The notes below the pieces were generated by a model. That model was not told where the DNA came from and did no database searches. It worked only from the letters and a program-made list of their open reading frames with translations. The position numbers and the translations under genes were made by a program. From RBC101 sp052387735 (GTDB lineage: Bacteria > Gemmatimonadota > Gemmatimonadetes > Gemmatimonadales > Gemmatimonadaceae): DNA of 6,015 nucleotides. Shown here piece by piece: positions 1 through 5,757 of this stretch. The number at the start of each line of letters is the position of its first letter. Within the stretch, counting starts at the first letter, position 1. The DNA lies in assembly GCA_052387735.1 (NCBI GenBank), contig JBQTIW010000007.1, positions 1 to 6,015 on the forward strand. Direction: 5' to 3'.

Positions 1-1541
1 TCGGGCCTCATCGGTTCCACGTGCAGCAGCTGTACTTTCGCCGGCTCGGTGGGCGCCAGCGTGATGGATACGCGAAGGTCACCGCTCGCGCATCGCAGGC
101 GCCACACGCCGCGCAGCGCATTCTCCACGACGAACGGCCCTTCGGTGCGGCAGCTGTTCCCGGCGCGCGACCGCAGGCCTTCGATCGCGATGCGCCGGCG
201 TTCCTTCGATTCGTCGAGATAGAGGTTCATCGCCGCCAGGCTGTCGGCGAGACCATTGTTCCACTGGTTGATGAGCCGGGACACCTGCTCGCGCCGCTCC
301 AGCAGTACCGGCGCCGGTTGCGGCTCGCGAGGCAGGAGGCCGCCGCTGGCCGCCAACAGATTCAGCGCCTGCTCGCCGACGCCACCCCATCCCGTGTAGG
401 TGAGGTTGCCTAACGCGACGATCCCGACGCCCTGCTCGGGAAGCCACCGCATGAGCGATCCGAACCCGGGGAGCCCGCCGGAGTGCGAGACCGACGTGCG
501 AAAGAGGCAGGTCTGCCGGATGGCAAGTCCGTAGCCGTATCCGCCGGCCGACAGCAACAGCCCGCCGCTCGCGTCACGCGCGGCCGACGCGCCGTTGTAT
601 CGCGTGATCTGCTGCATCTCGCGCACCGATGCCCGACGCACCGGTCCCGGCTCCGCCCCGTCGCGCGCGGGAAATGCGTCGAGCATGAAGCCGACCCAGC
701 GACCGAGGTCGCTGATCGAGGTGAGCATGCCGCCCATTGCGCCGAAGGCACCGTCGGGGAGTTGATTCTCCTCGAGCCAGTCGTTGTCCTGCCGGCGATA
801 GCCGTGGGCGAGGAGAGCAGGCGGAACGCTCGCCGCCTCGAGCGTCGTCACGTTCATCCCCAGCGGTCGCAGGATCCGGTCACGCACGTATCGGGCGTAC
901 GGCATCCCCGACACGTTGGCCACGACCCGGCCGAGCATCGCGAAGCCGAAGTTGGAGTACTCGTAAGCGGTGCCAGGGGCGGTCGAGAAGGGAATCCCCG
1001 CTCGCATCATCGCCGCCATTTCCTCATTGGTCGCCGCCAGCTGCTGGTCGCCCCACGGGTTGTCCTCGGGAAACCCCTCGGAATGCGAGAGCAGATGGCG
1101 GATGGTGATCCTGGGCGAGTCGGTCGTGGGATAGCGCAGGCTCCTGAGCTCCGGGATGTAGCGCTCGACCGGATCCTCCAGCGACAACTTCCCCGCATCG
1201 CGCAGTTGGAGAATGGACATCGCGGTAAAGCTCTTGGTCATCGACGCGATGCGAAACACCGTCGCGCTCTCCACCGGCGCCCTGGTCGAGAGGTCCCGGT
1301 ATCCGGCCATCCCCATGTGCACCACGCGCCCATCGACCACGATGCCGTACGCGATCCCTGGTACGTTGGAACGCTGGGCAAAGGCGCGCATGACGCTGTC
1401 GATCTTCGGAAACGCGCTGCTGAGTTTCGCCATCCGATCCGGATCTGTGAACTTCGCCGCCGGCGCTCGACTGTTTTGTGCGCTGGCGAGCGACGATGCG
1501 AGGGCGAGCGCGGTGGCGAGGGCGATGCGGTGCGGAGTCAT
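1..1541 (-). CDS. Exported class C beta-lactamase-fold serine hydrolase (C-terminus cut by window edge)
   Basis: This frame is open from ATG 1541 to the left edge, 513 codons without a stop. Residues 1-22 form a signal peptide ending ALASSLASA before Gln, so the protein is exported. The catalytic domain has the serine beta-lactamase/DD-peptidase/esterase motifs: S-M-T-K with nucleophile Ser100 and Lys103, Y-S-N at Tyr195-Asn197, and H-S-G-G at 353-356 in place of the KTG box, as is usual in the esterase and peptidase members. From about residue 405 a second domain follows, ending in a block like LRCASGDLRV and TLAPTEPAKVQ that I recognise from other exported serine hydrolases; it holds Cys464 and Cys484, a possible disulfide pair. 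The substrate cannot be read from sequence: an ester, a D-amino-acid peptide or a beta-lactam are all possible, and antibiotic resistance should not be assumed. No clear Shine-Dalgarno precedes the ATG, and the start rests on the signal peptide. The gene lies 94 nt downstream of the DUF1080 gene. Confidence 0.93.
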   Translation of the reverse strand, partial: MTPHRIALATALALASSLASAQNSRAPAAKFTDPDRMAKLSSAFPKIDSVMRAFAQRSNVPGIAYGIVVDGRVVHMGMAGYRDLSTRAPVESATVFRIASMTKSFTAMSILQLRDAGKLSLEDPVERYIPELRSLRYPTTDSPRITIRHLLSHSEGFPEDNPWGDQQLAATNEEMAAMMRAGIPFSTAPGTAYEYSNFGFAMLGRVVANVSGMPYARYVRDRILRPLGMNVTTLEAASVPPALLAHGYRRQDNDWLEENQLPDGAFGAMGGMLTSISDLGRWVGFMLDAFPARDGAEPGPVRRASVREMQQITRYNGASAARDASGGLLLSAGGYGYGLAIRQTCLFRTSVSHSGGLPGFGSLMRWLPEQGVGIVALGNLTYTGWGGVGEQALNLLAASGGLLPREPQPAPVLLERREQVSRLINQWNNGLADSLAAMNLYLDESKERRRIAIEGLRSRAGNSCRTEGPFVVENALRGVWRLRCASGDLRVSITLAPTEPAKVQLLHVEPMRP

Positions 1542-1581
1542 TGGGGGTACGACGGGATGAGGGTAACGACCGGCGGGCGGC

Positions 1582-1587
1582 ACTATA
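1582..1587 (-). promoter_or_regulatory. Candidate -10 element (TATAGT) inside a palindrome
   Basis: The minus strand reads TATAGT, one mismatch from the TATAAT consensus, about 40 nt before the ATG of the serine hydrolase. It lies inside the perfect 10-bp palindrome CACTATAGTG (1581-1590). No convincing -35 is seen at 16-18 bp spacing (the bases there are GC-rich). It could be an independent promoter for the serine hydrolase or an operator half-site. This is a weak call. Confidence 0.25.
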
Positions 1588-1593
1588 GTGCAA

Positions 1594-1634
1594 CGGCAGC
1601 AGCATCCGCGCAGTGGGCCTCTCCGACGCTGCCG
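1594..1634 (-). other. Inverted repeat just after the DUF1080 gene stop
   Basis: CGGCAGC at 1594-1600 and GCTGCCG at 1628-1634 are perfect 7-bp complements separated by 27 nt. They start one base past the stop codon of the DUF1080 gene. In the minus-strand transcript this can form a stem, but no U-tract follows, so it does not look like an intrinsic terminator. It may stabilise the upstream mRNA end or partly separate the serine hydrolase from the upstream genes. Confidence 0.3.
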
Positions 1635-1635
1635 C

Positions 1636-2697
1636 CTATCGCCGCTCCTGCCGTTCCCCCTCCCGATCCACCTCCGCAAACTGCAACCGAATGCGAGGGG
1701 GCGCTCCTGGCCGGCGTGTGAACTCCACCGTTCCCGCCGTGTGTTGCAGCCCAAAGCGCTCCCGCGTGATCGGCACCAGGGCCAGCTGACGCTCGCTATC
1801 GAGCGGTGAGAGGACCAACTGCCCCCTGCGCAGCGTCACCCGCGCCACGCGTGCGTCTGGCGGGCCATAGGTTCCCGCGTATTCCTGCAGCAGCGCGAGC
1901 GGCACCGTGACCTGTGGTCTGCTCTCGGCCAGGCCCGTCGGATGCTTCACGTCGGCAAGTCGCCGCAGCCAGATGTTCCGATAGCGCACCGGGTTGGCAT
2001 GATCCTGCAGGACGAGCGGCAGGGTGTCGGGATGCGGAGCATAGCGCTCGTGCTGGAGCCAGGTCGTCGGGCCCCACAACTCGACGTTGTCCTGCACGAG
2101 CACACCGTTGTGGAACACGGTCATGCGCGCCGGCGCCTGCAGCACACCGTTTGCCGCAAACCGCGGTCTGCGAAACACAATGTCATACGATTGCCACTCT
2201 CCCGGACCACGTGATGCGTTGACCAGGGGTGGATACTGCCCGTACACCGAGGCCGCCTGTCCGTCGGTGTAGGTCTCGTTCCTGTACGAATCGAGCACCT
2301 GCACTTCGTACTTGCCCATGACGATGACGCCGCTGTTCCCACGGCCCTGGCCGCGCCCCTCCGCGCGACCTGGCGTCGCCCACTCGACGTGGAGCTGTAC
2401 GTCGCCGAATCCGCCCTTGGTTCTGATGGCGCCCGCGCCGGCCGCGGTTTCCATGTAGCCATCGCGCACGCTCCATCCCGGTGGGCGGCCATCCTCGGCC
2501 GACCACGCGCCCAGTCCGCTGCCGTCGAACAGCACGACGGCGTCGCTCGGCGGCTGCCCGACCGCGGCCCCTGGCGTGACGACCTGTGGTTTGGGCCGCT
2601 CCGTGTCGTGCGCCTTCCAGCGCCTGGGCTGCTGCGCGCCGAGTGGGAGAGTCGCCGCGATGGCGACGACCGGGACGAGCGCTGCATAACGAGTCAT
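1636..2697 (-). CDS. Exported DUF1080 / 3-keto-disaccharide hydrolase-type protein with added C-terminal domain
   Basis: A 353-residue exported protein. Residues 1-21 are a signal peptide ending LPLGA before Gln-Gln. Residues about 51-247 form a DUF1080 domain (PF06439, LamG-like beta-sandwich). Its hallmarks are VVLFDGSGLGAW (54-65), GNSGVIVMGKYEVQVLDSY (120-138), YTDGQAASVYGQ (143-154), PLVNASRGPGEWQ (157-169) and LQDHANPVRYRNIWLR (230-245). Members of this family act on 3-keto sugars or are found with carbohydrate-processing genes; the substrate here is unknown. Residues about 261-345 are an extra domain beginning LLQEYAGTYG, resembling the C-terminal beta domain (DUF3471-like) commonly attached to serine hydrolases, an unusual partner for DUF1080. 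The ATG lies five bases after the flavoprotein stop with no Shine-Dalgarno visible, which suggests translational coupling. The start is supported by the signal peptide. Confidence 0.92.
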   Translation of the reverse strand: MTRYAALVPVVAIAATLPLGAQQPRRWKAHDTERPKPQVVTPGAAVGQPPSDAVVLFDGSGLGAWSAEDGRPPGWSVRDGYMETAAGAGAIRTKGGFGDVQLHVEWATPGRAEGRGQGRGNSGVIVMGKYEVQVLDSYRNETYTDGQAASVYGQYPPLVNASRGPGEWQSYDIVFRRPRFAANGVLQAPARMTVFHNGVLVQDNVELWGPTTWLQHERYAPHPDTLPLVLQDHANPVRYRNIWLRRLADVKHPTGLAESRPQVTVPLALLQEYAGTYGPPDARVARVTLRRGQLVLSPLDSERQLALVPITRERFGLQHTAGTVEFTRRPGAPPRIRLQFAEVDREGERQERR

Positions 2698-2702
2698 GGC
2701 CG

Positions 2703-3863
2703 TTACTTGGGTCGAGGGTCGCGGATCGCGTGATCCGTCTCGGGAAACTCTCCGGCGCGTTTGAGCCTGACGGCTTCCACCAGAATACGGGCGGCGTTGC
2801 GCACTTCCTCGTGGAGCGGCGCATCCTGGTCGAGGGCGTCGTGGCTCGTGGCGTACGGCTCGTAGTAGCCGATGTATCGATCGATCGTTGCGCCGTAGCC
2901 CGCGGGAATGAGGTGCATGTCCTGCAGCCAATCGGTGAGCGAACGGCGCAGCGTGTCGGTCCCTTCGGTGTCACCGTGCACGACGACCGAGAACAGACGG
3001 CCGGCCAGGTGCCGCGGATAGCCCCAGCCCTTCAGTTCGAGTGCCTTGGCCTCCGCCGGTCTCTTGCCGTGCGTACTCGTGAGATCAGGATTGCCCCCGT
3101 CAGCGCATACGAGCCGGTCCATCATCAGCTTGAGCACGCTCGGCGCCTGGTACCAGTAGACCGGCGACACGATCATGACCCCGTGGGCGGCGACCCAGCG
3201 CGGGTAGATCTCGTGCATCCAGTCGTCGACCTGGCCCATGGCGTGATTCGGGTAGCACGAGCAGGGCCAGTGACAGAGCGGCATCGCGGTGGATACGCAG
3301 GCTTTGCAGGGAAGAATGCGACGCCCGTACTGCGCCGTGAGCATGCTCAGGTCGAGAAGATCGCACTCGAACCCCTCGGTCTTCTCGATGACCTCGCGGG
3401 CCATCTGCACGAGACGGAACGTCTTCGACATCTCGCCGGGACAGGTCTGGTCATGCCGCGCCGCGCCGCAGATGAGCAGGACGCGCGACGCGCCGCCGCC
3501 ATCCTCGAAACGCGCTTGCGCCCTGTTGATCGCCTCACGCGCTTCGAGCCACTCCAACGGCAGTGGATACTCCGGATCGTGAAACCCCGGTCCCGCTTTG
3601 CGGGTGCGCGGACTCTTGCGATACGCGTCGTACCCGTTCCAGGCGACGTCGATGATCCGGTCGATCTCTCCGCGCACGGCATCGAACGCGGGATCGTAGA
3701 AATGCTCGCTGAATCTGCGAGCGAACTCTTCGCGCGAGAGCTGGACATTGCCCTGTCCGGTGCGCGGCTTGGGGAAAGTCGTGGGATCGTCAGGCATCTG
3801 CCGTGACCGAGGGTAGAGACGTGCCGCAATGGTTCCGGGGAATATGCGCGGACCATTGCGCAT
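2703..3863 (-). CDS. NAD(P)H-dependent FMN reductase / iron-sulfur-flavoprotein-like oxidoreductase
   Basis: A 386-residue protein with no signal peptide, so probably cytoplasmic. Residues about 1-125 are an N-terminal extension of unknown fold, rich in charged and aromatic residues. From about 126 (SRVLLICGAAR) a flavodoxin-like FMN-binding domain follows, with the typical segment MIVSPVYWYQAPSVLKLMMDR (230-250) and a late VVVHGDTEG strand-loop (294-302). Between them is a cysteine cluster, Cys186, 189, 197, 201 and 203 (C-x2-C-x7-C-x3-C-x-C). This is where iron-sulfur flavoproteins of the COG0655 type bind a 4Fe-4S cluster, though the spacing differs from the classical compact motif. The reaction is probably two-electron reduction of a quinone, flavin or other small acceptor by NAD(P)H, which is inferred. 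ATG 3863 is chosen because GGGAGG lies five bases upstream. A later ATG at 3797 (MPDDPTTF) has no Shine-Dalgarno but would remove a poorly conserved-looking leader and remains possible. The gene follows the serpin by 45 nt and runs directly into the DUF1080 gene. Confidence 0.88.
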   Translation of the reverse strand: MRNGPRIFPGTIAARLYPRSRQMPDDPTTFPKPRTGQGNVQLSREEFARRFSEHFYDPAFDAVRGEIDRIIDVAWNGYDAYRKSPRTRKAGPGFHDPEYPLPLEWLEAREAINRAQARFEDGGGASRVLLICGAARHDQTCPGEMSKTFRLVQMAREVIEKTEGFECDLLDLSMLTAQYGRRILPCKACVSTAMPLCHWPCSCYPNHAMGQVDDWMHEIYPRWVAAHGVMIVSPVYWYQAPSVLKLMMDRLVCADGGNPDLTSTHGKRPAEAKALELKGWGYPRHLAGRLFSVVVHGDTEGTDTLRRSLTDWLQDMHLIPAGYGATIDRYIGYYEPYATSHDALDQDAPLHEEVRNAARILVEAVRLKRAGEFPETDHAIRDPRPK

Positions 3864-3868
3864 ACGCG

Positions 3869-3874
3869 CCTCCC
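3869..3874 (-). promoter_or_regulatory. Shine-Dalgarno of the flavoprotein gene
   Basis: The minus strand reads GGGAGG with five bases (CGCGT) before ATG 3863. It decides this start over ATG 3797, which has no such element, and over a TTG codon at 3878 that lies upstream of the site. Confidence 0.6.
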
Positions 3875-3908
3875 ACAATGCCGTCTCCCGTCTCAGGCCT
3901 CCCGTCCC

Positions 3909-5156
3909 CTACTTCGGCCGCACCACCTTCCCCATGAACAACAGCGTCCCCGACAGCTTCTCACGGATCGCAAAGACGAACGGCCGGTTCACACGGACGG
4001 TCGGCGGGAGTGAGGTGACACCGATGCCAACCGACGTCACCGCCGCCGCTTCGGTGCCTTCCTCGTTGACATCGACGTAGGTCTTCTGCTTCACTTCGCT
4101 GATGAACAGGCGTGTCCCCGCCGTGCGGGACAGCCGCGAGAAGTCGGCCCCTCCGAACACGAACGCCTGGCGCATACCTAACGATTGCAGCTCGTCGTTG
4201 AGCTTGTCCTCCCACTCCAGCTTGAACTTCGGCAGGAACAGATCCAGCGACGACGCTGTCGTGCCCGCGGCCATCGCCTGCCACGAATTCGTCGTCAATC
4301 CGGCGACGAACGTGTTGATCGGCGTCCCTTCCGGCGGGAGCGCGATCGTCATCACGTACGCGTCGCCACCGTATGGAAGCTCCACGACCGTCGCCCCATT
4401 CACCGTGCCGTGACGGAAGCCCCCCTTCCGTGTCATCGTCGGCACCTGGATCTGCTGGCCGGTGTGCGTGGTGAACGGACCGCTCCCGGTGGACTTGGGG
4501 TCGAACGAGTCGCGCCACGCTCCTTTGAAGTAGATCGCGTTGATCAGATACATCACCATGTTGTCGGGAATCTGGTCGATGATCTTCTGGATCTTGTCGT
4601 TCGTGCTCGTCTTCACCCACGCGTTGATGGTTCCGGGCGCCTGCGCCGACCGAAAGTCGAGTCCGGCGACCCGCGCGTTGAAGAACTGCTTCGTATCGCT
4701 GAGAAACGTGGCTTCGATCGACGGGCCAAAGGCCTGATCGTACCAGATGGAGTTGGCGATGCGGAAGTCGACGGTCTTGTCCAGGCCAAGCAGCAGCGTG
4801 ATCAGCGACTGATATCCCGCATTGAGCTCGGCCAGCGGCCGGTCGGGGAGGCCTAACGTGGCCCGCATCTCCGTGTACGTGTCGCTCCCCGCGCCGTTGA
4901 GCGTCATTCCCAGAGCCATCGACGCGCTGAGCGGCGAGATGAAGACGTTGCTGTCGGCGAAGCTCCGGTTCACCGCCTTGAGCAGCGACAGACCAAAGTC
5001 GGGTGTGGACTGCGCGATCGCCTGTTCGGCGGTGCTCAGCTGCCGCGGCAGCGCGGTGATCGGTGCGGGCTTCACGCCGCCGCTGGCCGTCGGCTGTGAA
5101 CAGGCCAGGCCCGCCGACATGACGGTGAGAGCAAGGGTTCGTCCAATGAGCTGCAC
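3909..5156 (-). CDS. Serpin-family serine protease inhibitor, predicted lipoprotein
   Basis: A 415-residue full-length serpin; stop is TAG. Residues 1-19 are a short hydrophobic signal ending AGLA before Cys19, which fits the lipoprotein pattern, followed by a Ser/Thr/Gly/Pro-rich linker, so the inhibitor is probably membrane-anchored outside the cytoplasm. Serpin landmarks in order: NVFISPLSASMALGMTLNGA (70-89, helix B and shutter), NAIYFKGAW (206-214), FLPKFKLE (307-314), FGGADFSRLS (334-343), VKQKTYVDVNEEGTEAAA (355-372) and RPFVFAIREKLSGTLLFMGKV (391-411). The hinge E365-E-G-T-E-A-A-A is the consensus for inhibitory serpins, small residues that let the loop insert into sheet A. By alignment with alpha-1-antitrypsin the scissile bond is Thr381-Ser382. 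It would trap a serine (or cysteine) protease covalently; the target is unknown. GTG 5156 is preferred because AGGAGG lies just upstream and the next Met, residue 13, would destroy the signal. It appears to be the first gene of a leftward operon. Confidence 0.96.
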   Translation of the reverse strand: MQLIGRTLALTVMSAGLACSQPTASGGVKPAPITALPRQLSTAEQAIAQSTPDFGLSLLKAVNRSFADSNVFISPLSASMALGMTLNGAGSDTYTEMRATLGLPDRPLAELNAGYQSLITLLLGLDKTVDFRIANSIWYDQAFGPSIEATFLSDTKQFFNARVAGLDFRSAQAPGTINAWVKTSTNDKIQKIIDQIPDNMVMYLINAIYFKGAWRDSFDPKSTGSGPFTTHTGQQIQVPTMTRKGGFRHGTVNGATVVELPYGGDAYVMTIALPPEGTPINTFVAGLTTNSWQAMAAGTTASSLDLFLPKFKLEWEDKLNDELQSLGMRQAFVFGGADFSRLSRTAGTRLFISEVKQKTYVDVNEEGTEAAAVTSVGIGVTSLPPTVRVNRPFVFAIREKLSGTLLFMGKVVRPK

Positions 5157-5160
5157 GACG

Positions 5161-5166
5161 CCTCCT
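5161..5166 (-). promoter_or_regulatory. Shine-Dalgarno of the serpin gene
   Basis: The minus strand reads AGGAGG followed by four bases (CGTC) and then GTG 5156. The match to the anti-Shine-Dalgarno is perfect, with a slightly short spacer. It fixes a GTG start for the serpin. Confidence 0.65.
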
Positions 5167-5193
5167 GATGGGACTGGCCTCTCCCGATCGACG

Positions 5194-5214
5194 GAATCGA
5201 GAATCGAGAATGGG
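5194..5214. repeat. Short tandem repeat, GAATCGA x2 plus a diverged copy
   Basis: The plus strand has GAATCGA at 5194-5200 and 5201-5207, followed by the diverged GAATGGG at 5208-5214. It sits 38 nt upstream of the serpin GTG and is more AT-rich than its surroundings. A related string (GGAAATCGGG, 5220-5229) follows. It may be part of a dispersed intergenic repeat family or a binding site in the serpin leader. Confidence 0.5.
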
Positions 5215-5230
5215 GAACTGGAAATCGGGC

Positions 5231-5263
5231 TCTGAGCCGGCGCTGCGCCGTCCCTGTCTCAGA
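5231..5263 (-). other. Two-tier hairpin in the serpin leader region
   Basis: TCTGAG (5231-5236) is complementary to CTCAGA (5258-5263). Inside lies CGGCGC-T-GCGCCG (5238-5250), able to form a CGGC/GCCG stem with a GCTGC loop. In the minus-strand transcript it would lie about 75 nt before the serpin start. No U-tract follows, so it is not an evident terminator. Confidence 0.35.
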
Positions 5264-5284
5264 CACCGTGCGACTGAAAACGCC

Positions 5285-5307
5285 CCGAACCCCTCGCCGA
5301 GGTTCGG
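5285..5307 (-). other. Hairpin CCGAACC / GGTTCGG
   Basis: This is a perfect 7-bp inverted repeat with a 9-nt loop. On the minus strand it is followed by GGCG and then TTTTC, so it weakly resembles an intrinsic terminator for leftward transcription entering from 5300-5750. The T-run is short and offset, which makes termination doubtful. Confidence 0.3.
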
Positions 5308-5335
5308 ATGAGGCCGGAGTCTCGACGGGCTCCTT

Positions 5336-5608
5336 ACGGCAGGACATTGCTCCCGCGCAGCAACCCGAGCGCGTCCTGCATGATTCCGCCGAGCGCGATT
5401 GCATTTCAGGGACCGCTGAGTCGAACCGCGTGGAGAATCCGGACCAGCTCGCTGGCCCGTGGCCGGAAGCGTGCGCTGACGGCTGGGCAGCGAGAGGGCC
5501 CCCAGCCGCAAGAACGCAGAGGGCCAGCCTTGCGAATCGCGGGACGCCTGTCAAGCTCTGAACTCCACGAAATGGCCGAAAGTACCAGTGCGCCGGCGGG
5601 CTTACCAT
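5336..5608 (-). pseudogene. Possible decayed or unrecognised minus-strand gene (very tentative)
   Basis: From ATG 5608 one frame encodes a secretion-signal-like stretch, RLALCVLAAGGPLAAQ. A second frame of the same strand then gives ASELVRILHAVRLSGP, a TGA at 5406-5408, and NAIALGGIMQDALGLLRGSN up to a TAA at 5336-5338. The last segment has strongly GC-rich third codon positions, as real genes here do. Taken together this could be a small exported protein broken by a frameshift and a stop, but chance reading frames are common at this base composition. No family is recognised and no Shine-Dalgarno precedes 5608. Confidence 0.15.
5339..5379. other. Nested stem-loop GCAGGAC ... GTCCTGC
   Basis: GCAGGAC (5339-5345) and GTCCTGC (5373-5379) form a perfect 7-bp outer stem. 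Within it, TTGCT (5347-5351) and AGCAA (5359-5363) form a perfect 5-bp inner hairpin with a 7-nt loop. It lies in DNA with no confident gene and may be a structured RNA or chance in GC-rich sequence. The same bases also fall in the possible gene remnant. Confidence 0.3.
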
Positions 5609-5757
5609 ACACCGGAACCGCACACACCGCAGGACTCGACGCGTCCGCGTCGAGCTCGTATCCGCGCAACAACATTGGGCAATCCAACCCGCAAACCGCG
5701 GCGTAGAGGTTCCAGGAAACAGTTTGGGTCGCCGCTTTACACCTCGCCGCAGCGTTT

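Larger units (their letters stand above)
5157..5757. other. Divergent 601-bp intergenic region between the serpin and the receptor genes
   Basis: No convincing gene is found on either strand. It contains the serpin Shine-Dalgarno, the GAATCGA repeats, three inverted repeats between 5231 and 5379, and a minus-strand stretch (about 5336-5608) with weak coding-like character. It should contain promoters firing in both directions, but I could not pick a -35/-10 pair with confidence. A perfect minus-strand TTGACA at 5549-5554 lacks a matching -10. Confidence 0.6.

Noticed and set aside
79..447. Apparent end of a minus-strand gene at a TGA at 79-81
   Set aside because: The stop is in a different frame. 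The serine hydrolase frame runs through CGATGCGCGAGCGGTGAC without interruption to the edge, so there is no frameshift or terminus here.
483..1721. Long plus-strand open frame, 412 codons
   Set aside because: It is antisense to the serine hydrolase, whose catalytic motifs are all in place. Its translation is Arg/His/Pro-rich with no recognisable domain, as expected opposite a GC-rich gene.
2586..3806. Long plus-strand open frame, 406 codons
   Set aside because: It is the antisense shadow of the flavoprotein gene; no motif, signal or ribosome site supports it.
3864..3908. Terminator between the serpin and flavoprotein genes
   Set aside because: The 45-nt gap has repeated GACGGGAG strings on the minus strand but no inverted repeat followed by a T-run, so read-through is the simpler view.
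5415..5435. tRNA-like T-loop on the minus strand (GGTTCGACTC)
   Set aside because: The T-stem has a mismatch, no matching 5' acceptor strand is found at the right distance, and no anticodon arm or CCA is seen.
3961..5511. Long minus-strand open frame, 516 codons
   Set aside because: It overlaps the serpin in another frame on the same strand. The serpin frame has all family landmarks; this one gives Arg/Gln/Gly-rich noise.
5526..5554. Perfect minus-strand TTGACA at 5549-5554 as a -35 box
   Set aside because: At 16-18 bp spacing the -10 position reads AAGGCT or similar, with only two matches to consensus. Transcription from here would also give the serpin a leader of about 360 nt.
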